Of a stretch of 64,000 nucleotides of DNA, positions 12,024 to 24,826 are shown one piece after another. Each line of letters opens with the position of its first letter. The first letter of the stretch is position 1. The translations under genes were made by a program, and so were the position numbers. The stretch lies in contig NC_088325.1 in assembly GCF_910592395.1 (NCBI RefSeq), forward strand, positions 12,526,109 to 12,590,108, written 5' to 3'. The notes under the pieces are model-generated. The model was not told where the DNA came from, did no database searches, and saw only the letters and a program-made list of their open reading frames with translations. The stretch comes from Lineus longissimus. Taxonomy: Eukaryota; Nemertea; Pilidiophora; Heteronemertea; Lineidae.

Positions 12024-13394
12024 TATCTCCAAATATAATAATCTTGAACCTGAAAGGGTAAATTGGTCTAAACCCACTTCCGCTCAATCAAAATGTCACT
12101 AACACAAAATTATGATGGTAAATTGCTTGTAATGAACTAGTAGAATACATTTTGACCGTAAAACCCTCCAATACCTTTGATCAAACTCAAAACACATACC
12201 CTCCTCGGTGTACGTCTCTCATGCAAAAAACATTATTTATACGGACAGGAAATTACATCCCAGTTGGTCAACCTATCTCCCCGTAGCAAGCCGTACATCA
12301 GAACCCATCGCATCCGACCCAAAAAAAATCACATCTGAGGTCGACTTTTAATAAAACTTAGCGAATAAATAAGAGATAAAGTTGCTGTGTAGTGTCTCTT
12401 TATCTGCGCAGCCACTCAAAATGACAGGTCTGAAGACCCTCGGCGTTAGATAGGAGCGATCTATTCGCGCTGTCTTTACATATACATACACTCAAGATGA
12501 TAAAGCGGGGCATGGCAACCGATTTTCCGATATTTCCATGACATTCGGTAGAAAAATGGGAATTGTGTGATTTTAGACGGAGATATGAGACACCAATGTT
12601 CATCCATCAATAACCCATTTTGACCATCCAAGCTCTATTCCATAGTTCAAGAAATACGTTTTGTCAAATCCGGATAATATCGATAAAATTTGAAGGCACA
12701 TTTTTTTAGCTTGATATGTTGAGTAGGCCTATAATCCAAAAAAACTTTGAAATCCTTTTTTAATTTTAAGATTTTCAGGATTCCGGACAGACTTCGAATG
12801 ATTGCAAAGTGATACAGATTACAGAACCTATTCACAAAAGTCTCGAGAGAAACCGGTAATACCTGCAATAAGCACATTTATCAAGCTATAAACCAACAGC
12901 AGAATGGAGAAAAAAAACTCACCAGAAAAATCACCAGGGATTCTATTGTCACTGAATATATAAATGTCAATCTAAAAGGCCACCCTCGGGTATCCTGGTG
13001 AAGAACATTACTGCTCCCTGCCAAGGTGAACAACATTACTGCTCCCCACTCTATCATTCATGATGGAACGAACATCGAATGAATACCGACCAATACAGTC
13101 GGCAAAGCTGGAGTTAAATACGGGCACAGAGCTTGGCAGAAAGCCTGTGGGAGTCAGCGTTGAGTTGCAACAAGCAATCAATTCAGCCATTGGTAGAATG
13201 ATGAAAAAAACATGCTGCGAAAGATTACCAGGGAAATTTTTTCATCACTGGATGCAAATCAGGGAGGGAGACCTTGGATAGTGATCCACAGCATCTAGAC
13301 GAGTACAGCTCGACTCTTATTCAAGATGGAATGAATACTAAATGTATACTAAACAATACTAGTGGGAGTTGTTGGCCAAATCCGATAGGTACCA

Positions 13395-13830
13395 AATTCT
13401 GGAGCAATTGGTGTTATGTACGAGCAGTCTTTCTTACTTAGCAGTTGCTTTTTCATTATGTGAGATTTGCACAGTTAAGTAACCTGACAGAAAGTCCGAG
13501 TCAGTTTGCAAGTCCAACACACCCAACATCAGAATTGAAAGTATACGAAAGGAAACCTTTGAGCCATTGGAGTACTCTGTGTCAGCAGCCTTCCAAACTA
13601 GTTCATTACTTTTTCATTAAACACCAATGTCGGATTTTCACAGTTGGTGCGGCCTGCAGACACCAAATCCTTATCAGTATGCAGGCTCTGCACACCCAAT
13701 ATCAAAATCAAAGGTATATCTAAGGAATTCTCCAAGCCATTGGAGTATCGTGTATGAGCAGCCTTCCTCACTGGTTGGTTCCTTTTTCATTAAGCAGTGA
13801 TGTTGGACTTTCACGTGTGACGTGGCAGTG
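13395..13830. repeat. Degenerate tandem repeat (~170 bp period)
   Basis: Three diverged units share the landmarks GCCATTGGAGTAYYSTGT, a CAGCCTTC motif and CTTTTTCATTA. The landmarks start near 13401, 13561 and 13734. No function can be inferred. Confidence 0.65.
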
Positions 13831-16539
13831 ACAGCTAGAAATGATGGATGGGAACCACGGTGTGGCACAAATCAGGATCATGCAGTAAATGTGAGAAACA
13901 ATCATGGAAAGAATTTAGAAAACCAAGTCGCATTATAATCGGTCGCAGCAGTCTAAATCTGTAATGGAATTTATACGCAATATACCACTTTGACATGAAC
14001 AACCGAATCAAGATCAACTATATAATTTCTACATTGATTATCAGATTTCAAACGAATTTCCCATAATTTGAAACTGTGCAAAAGAATTTTCACCATTATA
14101 TTTTTGAAGAGAAAGTTCTAGAATCTAAATCAGATGCCGTAACATTATCTTCCTTTTTCTTGGATGATTTCAAATTTGGCTCCAAGCTAAAAGCGGCAAT
14201 ACATATTTCAAGACTTTGCAAAAACTCAAGCTATTTTCAGACATGATACATTTGTTAACATATCTTATTATTTGTAAAGCAAAAAAAATATAAGGAAATA
14301 ATGCTTTCAGGAGCAACAGACAACAAACCACCAATGTTTTAATCAAGCCCCTGAGAGCTTTTCTCTCTTCTAACACAACATTTCTTTATATATCATCTTT
14401 GATAAAATGATACAGAAATAATATAGTATGCTTTCAAGTACAATCTCTCTCCAATCTCCTTTGAGGAATACGTACGAAAAAACCCCAGACTCATTTCCAT
14501 GCATAACACATCTCAATACGAACAAATTAGAAGAAGTTAGCGCACCAGATACGCTTTGTTCAGCAATTGCGTTAAAGTAAAATCCAATTGTGTATGTTAA
14601 AATATTCATGACTTCGAAAGCAGTTATTCTTCACGCTGCACATAGCCTGAATCTATGAGGAATCAGTGTGCACTTCGATGATAGTTGGAGAGGATGTGTG
14701 AAGAATATATTTGTATGAAATCGTGAGGAGCTGCTAGGTGCATTTTTTGTTTTACATGAAAATATGTTGCATTTACCCAAGGTCAGACTGTAGTATTGTA
14801 CTCCCCCCCCCCTTAACCCACACAATGAGGACAGTTTGCCTTTCTCCAGGGAACCGACGACAATTCCTCTCCCACCACGCACACACGTGTACATTGCACA
14901 GCAAGGACAGTCCGCATTTCTCTACACAACCAAGGACTCCCACAGACTTGTGCGAGTCCTTGGCTATGTACATGTGGGATGTTTGAAGGATGTTCTTCTA
15001 TTCTTCATATCTAAATGAAGACATCTTATGCATTGCTGTAGATTGCTCTGCCTGATTCTAATAGAGGACATAGATTTAGAAATATTTTCATCTTTCAGAG
15101 TTGAATTTTTCATAAAAGTTAAAAATTCTGAAAAATGTTCAAAGTCCAAAAATTAAATGATGATGTCGCTTCATTTTGAGCAAAAAATTCAGGTGAAAAA
15201 ATATTTGGGCTTAAATTTTTTTCATCTTTCAGAGTTGAATTTTTTTCATAACAGTTCAAAATTCCGATCCACACTACGGCCATGCAAAGAACTTCGCATT
15301 CCTATTGGATTTTCCTTAGACATGTTGTACTCAAATCACCCATTTAGCTCTTTTTCTTCTCTTCCTATAGACAAGCGCCTTAACCATGTTAACATCCCGT
15401 CCCCACTACCAAATGCACAGCGCCGCACTTTTTTTCAACGATTTCCTAAACCCATTGAGAAAATCAATTTTATCTCTCATTCAGTTCGATAGAATGCCAT
15501 CAACAGAATCAATAAACGACACAAGTACCCATCGACGATGGGGAGTAATTTGATAACTTCAGTGGGAGCACCGATCGAAGAATTCTTTAAAAAATTTCTT
15601 CGATGATAATTTCGTCAACATCACCTTTGATTTCTTACTTGCGGATTCCTTGTAAATGCTGTATCATTATTAGGTGTTCCACAAAACAATCACCATTCTT
15701 GACATTGAGAAATTAAGTTCTGAAAGGAGTTACAATCTGAACATAGTTACACATATTCTCCATAACACCTAGTATATCGACATTCCAGCCAGCTTTTGAT
15801 GATTTACTTAAACTGCACATTATGATTTCATTTAGCCAATAGGCGTGTTATTCTACACAAAATATTGACCAGGGCTTTTTTGAAATTATACAATTTATTG
15901 AAAATGGCGTTTTCACTCCGGGCGAAGGTCTTTGTGAAAGATGATCTGAGAGCAACACGGGCACGATGCTGTTGGCATGCTGATTTGATTATGAACAATT
16001 TGATCTCAATAACACAATGATACATGGTATGTTGATTGGTGAAAACATTAGTTGTCAGTCTGGTGGCTTCAGATCAGCCACAGTTTCTAATAGTATCATC
16101 TTTTGAAATGTTGCAGCGCTTTTAGCAGCTTTCTGGAGCTCGTTGTTTCAATTGAAGTTTAAAAGTCCTAGTCTGTTCAAACATTTTAAGTTCAGCTTTT
16201 GTACGGCCCTGGCTCATGCCACAAGTCAGATTTAGTGTGCAAACTCTAAGAAATTGTGGTTAGAATTGGCCTAAATTAGGGTGAGCAGCATGTACACATA
16301 CTGCTCTATGAGCAGGCCACGAATCCTTGACCTTGCTCTGATTCAACCCCAGGCAAAGAAATGCACTTACAGAAGAACATTTTGACTGCTCCTACTCTAG
16401 AATAATGAAAAAGCTCTCCCAACAGAAAAATCTAATCATCACAGACATGACATTCACCATAGACGCCGATCGATCAAAACACAGTAGAAGGACAAACGTC
16501 GGCATCACCATGCAATTTTCCATTTCATCAGCCACATGG

Positions 16540-16840
16540 CTATACTCGGTAACCTTTCGTGACGACTTTTTAAGAAATTCTGATTCATCTTGAGCCATTG
16601 ATGATATCTGCAACAAAGGCTGGGCAAGAAACATGCACATGCAGTGATACTCAGTTAGCTTCGGCATTGATGTTTTTAGAAGTTCAAAATGCTTCTTGAG
16701 GCTGTGTGTGAAACAAGTGCAATTTCCTATTTGTACAAGGCTATACTTAATAACCTTTCGCAATGACATTTTTACACACTCCATTCATCTTGAACTTTGA
16801 TATCTGCACAAAAGACTGTAAGAGAAACTAATACAGTGCT
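16540..16840. repeat. Degenerate two-unit tandem repeat (~195 bp)
   Basis: The block TAACCTTTCG...GACATTTTT...TTCATCTTGA...TGATATCTGCA..AAAG is seen near 16548 and again near 16750. This internal duplication accounts for the open frames found on both strands. Confidence 0.55.
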
Positions 16841-16999
16841 TTATACTATACACCCTGTTAGCTTTGGAAAAGACAGTTTTTTTTAAAACTCTCACAGTTT
16901 CATTCAAACAAAAATGTACTTTATTCGCCATTGAAACCGGCACACAAGCTACATGCACTTTAGCACCGAGACGATATTTAACTTTCAAAGCTAATGAAA

Positions 17000-17585
17000 A
17001 GCAAATCTAATTATCTTTCTAGCTCTCTGTTGTCTCGTTTATGCTATTTTGGTAACAAACGCCACAACCACGTCGTCACTTTCTACAAGAACGACGAAGT
17101 GATACCACCGATCAGTTACAACACTGCACGATATGCGAGAGGCAGTTCTATGAGGTCTTCAACACATACATGCAATTATATATACCATGTGAGATCAATA
17201 GGAAATTGTATATATAGGTGTCACTCAAATATCTTAGACTGTAGGGATGAATTGTGTGTGGGAGGTAATATCAGGCAATATTGAGGTAAAATGATGCTAA
17301 AGTGTAGCTTGTAAGTAACAGATGACCACGTCGACTGTTAGAAACAGCGCTAAAACTGACCGGTTTAGCAACTCCAGTTATAGGCTATCTTAAACCATTC
17401 ATCTCTATTGCCTCTGAAATTCTATTTTGGTGTATGAATGCCACAATCATGCCATCATTTCAGGCATGAAGGGGAAGAGTGGTTGATAACGCCCTGATAC
17501 TTCTAGGTAATTGGTTTCAAGGTCTTGAACACATACATGCAATGATATTTACCATAGGAAATTGTCACTCAAATGACTTGAGAAG
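17000..17585. repeat. Degenerate two-unit repeat (~370 bp)
   Basis: The segments around 17040-17240 and 17425-17580 share CTATTTTGGT, ATGCCACAAYCA, GAGGTCTTCAACACATACAT-like text, GGAAATTGT and GTCACTCAAAT in the same order. It is non-coding. Confidence 0.6.
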
Positions 17586-18055
17586 AAAGAACGGGATGAA
17601 TTGAGTCTGTGAGAGAAAATCTGAAGCAATGTCAGGCATATTGAAACAACTTGTAACTTGATTAGGCTGTTCATAAAAGAAATGACTTCAAAGAGGTAAG
17701 ACTATTTCTTGAGAAAGCAATGCACTTTGGGTAGTTGGAACCAAATTTGAATTGAGTTTTTGAAAATACTCAAAATCCACGCTCAACATCATCACCACAA
17801 AATAACAACAAGACAATGGTTCGAACCAGTCTCCATCACGGAGTTCCAATGTCACTCCTTGTTGCTGGAGATTGAGAAGGGCGCTCTACAACCTCAAGCA
17901 AAAAGCGGTTAGAATTCAACAAGGATTGTTATTGGACGACAGCCATTCAACGCTCCATCGAGTAAGAGATAGTTATGGATAGCTCCTGTCACGCTATCGT
18001 TTCCTACCCCCTTGGGTGAACTGCTGAACATGATAACAGTTAGCTAATGAACCTG

Positions 18056-18535
18056 ACATTGGTGACAGGGCATGGACAGGAGGGGGATCAAGTGTGATGT
18101 CTATAGTGTTGCTGACAAGGCATGACAAGGGGTCAAGAGCTATCTCCAATTATGTGATGTCTATAGTGTTGGAGACAGGGCATGGACAGGAGCTGAAGAG
18201 CTATCTCCAATTATGTGATGTCGATAGTGTTGGAGACAGGGCATGGACATGAGCTGAAGAGCTATCTCCAATTATGTGATGTCTATGGTGTTGGAGACAG
18301 GTCATGGACATGAGCTGAAGAGCTATCTCCAATTATGTGATGTCTATAGTGTTGGAGACAGGGCATGGACATCAGCTGAAGAGCTATCTCTGAAATGTGA
18401 TGTCTATAGTGTTGGAGACAGGGCATGGACATCAGCTGAAGAGCTATCTCTGAAATGTGATGTCTATAGTCTTGGAGACAGGGCATGGACATGAGCTGAA
18501 GAGCTATCTCTAAAATGTGATGCATAGTGTTTTCA
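18056..18535. repeat. Minisatellite, 60-61 bp unit, ~7.5 copies
   Basis: Units beginning GTGATGTCTATAGTGTTGGA start at 18093, 18154, 18215, 18276, 18337, 18397, 18457 and 18517. The period shifts from 61 to 60 bp in the last copies, where CCAATTATGTGATG becomes TGAAATGTGATG. The 60 bp period keeps frames open and produces spurious repetitive open frames on both strands. Confidence 0.95.
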
Positions 18536-18639
18536 GAAAGAGACTGCTCCAGACAGTTTACATATTATCTCAACGCTGCACTCCACATTTTAAATTCTCT
18601 GTTTGCCTTGCCTTTTTCATAGGCTATAGACACCTAAAC

Positions 18640-19600
18640 TACCAGCAATCTGGAACCCATGCAACAGACATTGCTAGGGGGCATGCTTGACTGCTGTAGC
18701 TGAGGAGCGCTGTCTTCTTGAGACATTCCTGTGACATCCACATGAGGCTCCAGGCTGTTTTTAGAACTCATTCAGCCATTTTGGAATGCCATATCTAAGG
18801 AGTGGTGTCTTCCGATTTGTCAGCAGTAGTGGATCAACATCCTGGGGACTGATATTCTTTTGTCGAGTTTAACAAGAATATGCTCCGAGTAGCTGTTAGC
18901 CTTTGGCCCTTGCTAACAGTCTTTCCGTGGTTATCCTTAGAATGATATAAACACAGACACAATTTCCCCGCTATTATGACCAGCAGACACCTAATAACCT
19001 GATATTGCAAGGGGGCAATGTCGCATGCTTGGAGGATCAATTAATCAATTTATCTGAGGCGTGCTGTGTTCCAAAGACATGCCACTGACACCCATATGAT
19101 GTTCTACATTTCTATAAGGCTACAGGCTGACATAAATATCATTTAGGATACAGCTACCAAAATATCTGAAGAGACAAAAGAGACCCGAAACCTCAGCTAT
19201 TATCATCAGGAACCCAAGCGACAGACATCTAATGACCTGACATTGCAACAGGGTATGCTCCAAGGATCAATTTATCTTTGGCGTGCTGTCTTCTAGAGAC
19301 ATGCCACTGACACCTATATGATGCTCTACATATTCTATGAGGCTACAAGCTAGCATTTTTTAACCATCAGCTAGAATTTCAAAGAGCCATCCTAAGAAAA
19401 AGTAGTGTGGGAGTGACTTAATAATTCTCTTGACTATCATCCAGAACCCGTCATGTGGCAGACATCAAATGACCCAGACCTTGCAAGTGGGCATGCTTGG
19501 AGGATCAATTAATCTTAGGAGCAATGCCTTCTTGAGACACATAAATGACACTCACACAGTACGACATGAGGCTACTGGCTGGACACCAGCACTTTCATTT
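18640..19600. repeat. Degenerate tandem repeat (~265 bp period, 4 units)
   Basis: Four diverged units share, in order, GGAACCCATGC-like text, CAGACATC, TGACCTGACATTGCAA, GGCATGCTTGGAGGATCAAT, GAGACATGCCACTGACAC and ATGAGGCTAC. These landmarks recur near 18650, 18970, 19205 and 19440. Non-coding. Confidence 0.75.
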
Positions 19601-20059
19601 TGGAGCAACATCAAAGCATGTCTCAGCTGAAGGAATTGTGTCTCAGGGTGAGTGAATTAGACTTGCTGAACCTTTATTCTGTCTGATGTATAGTCAAGCA
19701 CGAACAGCGAGACACCGTAGCTAGACCCATACTGCCTAGTTGACCAACTGATTAGTTGCCAGTTTTCGGAAAGCGAAAGCAGAATCATAAATAGAAAATA
19801 TCCAGGCTGTATGACTCCCTTTTATCATGTCTAAGGGCCACATTTAGTGCAGATGGGGGAGGGGCAATTCCCCCCCCCCTCAAAGGTCTCCGAAACGTCC
19901 AAGTGCAATGTCAATGCTGAAGAGGACAAAGAAGTATAGGTTTTTGCCTGCGCACTATAAAGGTGTTGTATCATGCACATGTACAGAACATCTCTGCATC
20001 ATCCCGATAAAAAGCAACATCACTTTGCTAATGACCCTCACATTGGCAAAAGGGTAAAG

Positions 20060-20570
20060 ATAAAGATAGGCATCTCAGGAAGCTAGATGATCTCTTATAG
20101 AAGGACTCCAGCACATAGCAGTGGAACTTCTCAACAGAAACAATCTATCTCTAGCTAGAGTGACCCTGACTGACACTGATCAAAGATTAGAGGTAAAAGT
20201 ATTTATCTCCGAGAGCTATTTCATAAAGAAGGACTCCAGCACATAGCAGTGGAACCACTTCGCAGAAACAATCTATCTCTAGCTACAGTGACCCTGACTG
20301 ACATTGATCAAAGATTAGAGGTAAAAGTATTTATCTCCGAGAGCTATTTCTTATAGGAGGACTCCAGCACATAGCAGTGGAACCTCTCCGCAGAAACAAT
20401 CTATCTCTAGCTATACAGTGACCCTGACTGACATTGATCAAAGATTAGAGGTAAAAGTATTTATCTCCGAGAGCTATTTCTTATAGAAGGACTCCAGCAC
20501 ATAGCAGTTGATCGAACCTCTCCACAGAAACCTTCTGAATCTTCCTATTCATATATATTGTGACTCTGAC
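20060..20570. repeat. Tandem repeat, ~128 bp unit, 4 copies
   Basis: Copies of AGGACTCCAGCACATAGCAG start at 20102, 20230, 20358 and 20488. The middle copies are nearly identical and the outer ones diverge. Each unit also carries CAGAAACAATCTATCTCTAG and AGATTAGAGGTAAAAG. No coding potential was seen. Confidence 0.92.
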
Positions 20571-20904
20571 ATTGATAAAAGGGAGGACCCTATGCAGTTG
20601 CCAGGTCATAAAGACAACACAACTACAATACATTAGCTATTGTATCAAAACCTTGTAAGTCAAGATGCAAAAGGTTAAAGGTCGTTTCATCTCAGTAGGT
20701 TCTTCCAAGACGATGACAACCGATATGATAATTCCCATATGATTACACTGGAACGACCAGACGGTGCTATCAATGTGGAATTTTGATTCGCATCGAACAA
20801 TGTTCCTGGGCTCAGCTTGCCACAAATCTTGTGGGTCTGGCACTGATTATTTGCTAATCCTATAGGATATCTATGTGTCTATTGATCTTGGCAGTCTCTA
20901 GCTT

Positions 20905-21070
20905 GCCACTGGGGCAGCGGTAGCGCACTGGAAGAGAGTTTGACTCATGATCAAGAGGTAGTGAGTTTGACTCCCGGCTGAATCACTGCTTGGTTCCCCT
21001 ACTGGTCAAGTTCAAGTGAGCACCTTCTGGTTGCTCCTTGAAACCCCTGATTGATTTCTGTGATGACCGA
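20905..21070 (+). mobile_element. tRNA-derived SINE-like element
   Basis: A pol III A-box-like sequence (GGCAGCGGTAGCGC, about 20913) and a B-box-like sequence (GAGTTTGACTCCCGG, 20963-20977) have tRNA spacing. The intervening sequence can form an anticodon arm with loop CTCATGA (CAT, initiator/Met-like). The tRNA-like part lacks a good acceptor stem and continues into an unrelated tail, so it is read as a SINE head and not a functional tRNA gene. Confidence 0.6.
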
Positions 21071-21599
21071 GTAATAATATGGTATCCCAAAAGCACTTTG
21101 AAAAGGGAAACATGGAAAAGTGCTATGTGAGAACTCAATTTACTGTGCATAGTCTCTACAGCCTCATGTCAGACTTTTATTTGTCAATAAATGGAATCGT
21201 CAGAATATTTGGCAGCGGAGAGTGGGTGGACAGTCAGGTACTAGTCCTTACTTGTGGAATCCTGTTACATTTTTGGAGGAGATTTGGCCAATAATAAAGC
21301 CTTTGGCATCCTTGCAGTCAAGGCAATAAAGTTTAAGGTCATTTATTTAGATTTATGACCAGGTTATGGCAGGTATATGATAATGAAGATCATCACTCAT
21401 TTGGTATATGAGAGACTAAATAATACCCTTCTGTCATTTTCTTAGAAAAAAGGAACGATAACCTGAACAGAAATATCGTGTGGCCTAACATGCATTTGTC
21501 ATGTAATAAGATCAGAGTGTACGGAATGCCTGGCTTTCCATCATACCAACAACGTGTCACTTAATATTCCATGCAAATAGACTCCGATGGGCTATTGAG

Positions 21600-22150
21600 T
21601 TGATTTACTATGTACACATTTGATGACTTTGCCAGTTGTCTAACATGTATTCGGAGACTATCTAGGCAAAAACCAATGACAGCTCTGTCAAGAAGCACAC
21701 AGATGGGGAAGACTAGGACAAAATTCATTATATTTACTTCAACGCAGACTCTTCGACTTGTTATTGAGGGCAGTGTGCAAACCTCACCTGTTTCGTGAAT
21801 ATCAGAAACACTCTTAAGATCAGTGAATCAAAAACCAATGACAGTTCTGTCAACAAGCACACAGATTGAAAGGCAAGGCTAAAACGCTTTGTGTGTTTTT
21901 ATCTACTCAGGCGCAGATCCAAGGCACCAGATGCAAGCCCCCCCCCCTTATAAAATTCATGAAAAATTTTTGACCATGAAATTTTGGAAGACACCTGGAA
22001 TTTTGAGGCAGTGCATGCCCCCTCTTTTTCTGGCCCCTTGATCTGCCCCTCTTACTTCAGGCCACACTCTATGATTGGGTCATGAGGGTGATGTGCAAAC
22101 TTCTTCCATTTTGTGAAGATACAGAAACCATCTTATATCGGTGAATCTAG
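21600..22150. repeat. Degenerate tandem repeat (~160 bp)
   Basis: CAAAAACCAATGACAGYTCTGTCAA occurs near 21669 and 21829, and a block GTGCAAACYTC...TTTYGTGAA..TCAGAAAC...CGGTGAATC recurs near 21774 and 22092. A C-rich tract interrupts the array near 21940. No function can be inferred. Confidence 0.65.
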
Positions 22151-22510
22151 AGTTTTGGTATCTTCTTTTCCAATAGGAGAGACAATGTACATGTCTGACA
22201 TTTTTCCAATAGACACCCACTGTTGACGTACACAAGGTCTAGACGCTACTGTGAGATGCTACTGCAGTCGCTATGTACACATATCCCAGTGGTTATAGCA
22301 TTAGCGCTGGTCCAAGACGTAATCAATACAGCGAGAATACTACACTAGGATTAGCGGCTATCGAAGCTTAGCCTGCGTGGAGCGGGTCCTGCGATAACTG
22401 ATTTGTGAGGACATCCTTGATGATGATGGTGGGAGAATTACAATTCACATCACGGTTTATGAGGTCATCAGTGAACAAACCAAAAGATCCAGCGCATCGA
22501 AGGAAGCGTG

Positions 22511-22565
22511 GAGCGGTGATTAACACTGCTGGCTACCACAAAACAGGGCCCGGGTTCAAGATTGT
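22511..22565 (+). mobile_element. tRNA-like SINE fragment, copy 1
   Basis: The block CACTGCTGGCTACCAC followed by GGCCCGGGTTCAA, a B-box-like sequence, also occurs at 26247-26297. Two matching copies with a pol III B-box support a SINE family. Ends were not defined. Confidence 0.45.
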
Positions 22566-22839
22566 TGTGCTCTTCATAAAGACAGACGACTTACACAGAT
22601 GATAATATCGGATCACTCCACTGAATGAAAGTCTTCACACTTACCTGCAAAGAGAAAATATGAAACAACAGTTATCGACTCAGCCAAAGAATTAGCAAAT
22701 ATCCCCTTGACCAAAAATTGCACCCATTTATGACCATCAAAATCTAGCCTCAATACACTTATATAAGATGTGACAGAATTGCCTGAACAGTTGATAAACA
22801 TGCTTGAGGAGCAGAGCCAAGGCACATGCAGTTAGTCTG

Positions 22840-23420
22840 CGGAGAACCTACTCAAGATTTACCCAGTGCCAAAAGCTATCGACTCCTACTCAACACAAGA
22901 ACTGTGTTTGAATGTAATAATCACCCCAAAGGGCATACTAAGCATCTTGGCTACCAGGGTAATTTGAACACTCCTTATGTCCTGAAACTTTCATATCAGA
23001 TGTGGCGGAGAATCATAATTTCCCACATTAAGATACTTGTCTTGCACAGGCACCAACAGTTCTTGCAGAAACTTCTCCAGAGTTACCCAGTGCCCAGATC
23101 CAAGACAGCTAAAAACCATCGTCTTTCTTTCTCAGCACAAGAACAGTGGTTAAATGTACCAAGTCCCCAAAGAGCATACTGAAGGTATCTTGGATACCAG
23201 GGTCCTTTACACTACTTATGTCCTGAGAACCTCATAAGACAATTGTGGTGCACAGGCACTGACAGTTCTCGAGAACCTACTCCAGATTAACCTAGTGCTA
23301 AGATCCAAGATGGCTAAAAGCCATTGACTTTCCTTCTCAGCACAAGAACTGTAATAAATGTAACAAGTTCCCCAAGGGCGCATCCTGGGTACCAGGGTTC
23401 TTCAAATGCTACTTTTGGTA
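22840..23420. repeat. Degenerate tandem repeat (~215 bp, 3 units)
   Basis: Three units share GAACCTACTC-AGATT-ACC-AGTGC, AGCACAAGAACTGT, CCCCAAAGGGCATACT, CTTGG-TACCAGGGT and TTATGTCCTGA. The units lie near 22847-23000, 23070-23230 and 23260-23420. Non-coding. Confidence 0.72.
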
Positions 23421-24235
23421 GTACTGTAAGATGTGATTCAAGACATGGCTTTTGGACCGTGGTTTGCAAGTTGCAAGGTTGATGCACACTCGGGACACTG
23501 ACATAAAGGGGAGTGGATGCCCCAGTTAGGTTTGGGGTAGGCACTGAAATTCATGGTCAATTTCAATGATGTTTTCATATTTCGATCAACAAATGAGGCA
23601 GACCTTAAACATTTTTTAAGGGTTAAGACGACATACATGTATTCGCACACGCCATATTTGCACATGTCAGAGTGCCTTGTAGATTTGCCTGAAGTTGCAG
23701 ACATTCCAGTCCTCGATCGGAAAAACTGACAATTCCCTATCAAGACATATATACACAATACTTTGCAAATGAATTGTTTTGCCGATAATACATGAGATGT
23801 GCTTAGTCATGATAGTATATTGCTATTGTACTTGGACGGAGATAGAGATGGACTTGACTATGCAGGGAAGTGATATCAAGCAATCATCATGGTCATCTCA
23901 GTGTGGAGTGTGAGTTGATGGGGGTGACAACACTGATAAAGTGATGTTACAAGAAACACAAGATTCTCTTTTTTGGCCCCAGCATTGCGCCAAGCACTTC
24001 TCAACAATATCTCTCACCAAAAAGTCAATCATGCGATATTGATAGTGGCGGGAGTGAACAACTACCGAAGTATGATTGAAATGGGTACATATCACGAAGA
24101 ACTATTGGAGTGCCCAGATATCGACCACGCTTCACTGTGGGGACACCACACAATCAAATGGTATGCCATACAGCAATAAAAGACAATCACTACAAAATCA
24201 TTTTGCACTGATGATATCCACCACATTCTGATGTA

Positions 24236-24390
24236 AGATAAAACCTCACTATAAAGGACACCCTTGGGACTGAGACAACTCCTGTCCTTTATAGAGTGGT
24301 GTCCTGATTAGAGAGGTCAAATTGAATGGAAACAACCAATTTGGGTCCATAATTGGTATCCGTAATACAGAGGGTGTCCTCAATAGAGAA
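24236..24390 (-). mobile_element. Palindromic MITE, decayed copy C
   Basis: Recognisable by AAACCTCACTATAAAGGACACC, TGTCCTGATTAGAGAGGTCAAATTG and TCCTCAATAGAGAAGTG in the order of the 8967 family, inverted. Both ends are mutated and no TA duplication is clear. Confidence 0.75.
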
Positions 24391-24646
24391 GTGATTCAAA
24401 GTGCTATTTTGATCCCCTTTTTAGACAATTCTCAATAATCACAATACAGATGTCAGAAAAGCATCAACTCCAATGTTCCTTCAATCACAGCGCCATTACC
24501 AACCAATTAAAAATTCATCAAAATATTTTCACACCTATAAATCTATAAAATGTATAGTAACACAAATAGAATACTTTTTTGTGTCTACCACCAGTAATGC
24601 TTCCATTGGGATTTTTAATGCAAAATCAATTTAGGAAATTTAACTG

Positions 24647-24826
24647 CAGTAGAACCCCTCTATTAAGGACACCCTCTGAAGAGACAGGTACTGTCCTTAA
24701 ATTAAAGAGGTGTCCTGATTAGAGAGGTCAAACTGAATGGCATAAACCAATTATGGACCAAAACTAGTGTCCTTAATAGAGAGGTTGTCCTCAATAGAGA
24801 GGTGTACTCTAAGGGTGATTCTACTG
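24647..24826 (-). mobile_element. Palindromic MITE, copy D
   Basis: It starts CAGTAGAACCCCTCTATTAA and ends GTGATTCTACTG. Full length (~180 bp) with family-typical internal motifs, about 250 bp from copy C. The flanking TA duplication is not intact. Confidence 0.85.

Noticed and set aside
14930-14962. Perfect 10 bp hairpin CCAAGGACTC-N14-GAGTCCTTGG
   Set aside because: Short enough to occur by chance in a repeat-rich region, with no flanking signals.
18276-18525. Repetitive open frames on both strands (VYSVGDRAWTSAEELSLK-type)
   Set aside because: Produced by the 60 bp minisatellite whose period is a multiple of three.
20637-20875. Minus-strand segment with an acceptor and KICGKLSPG...IAPSGRSS text, faintly CUB-like
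   Set aside because: Too short, lacks the CUB cysteine pattern, and no donor keeps the frame. It could be an exon of the orphan gene at 31.4 kb, but nothing demonstrates it.
20905-20990. Functional tRNA-Met gene
   Set aside because: A and B boxes and a CAT loop exist, but no proper acceptor stem or terminator follows and a non-tRNA tail is attached, so it is described as a SINE.
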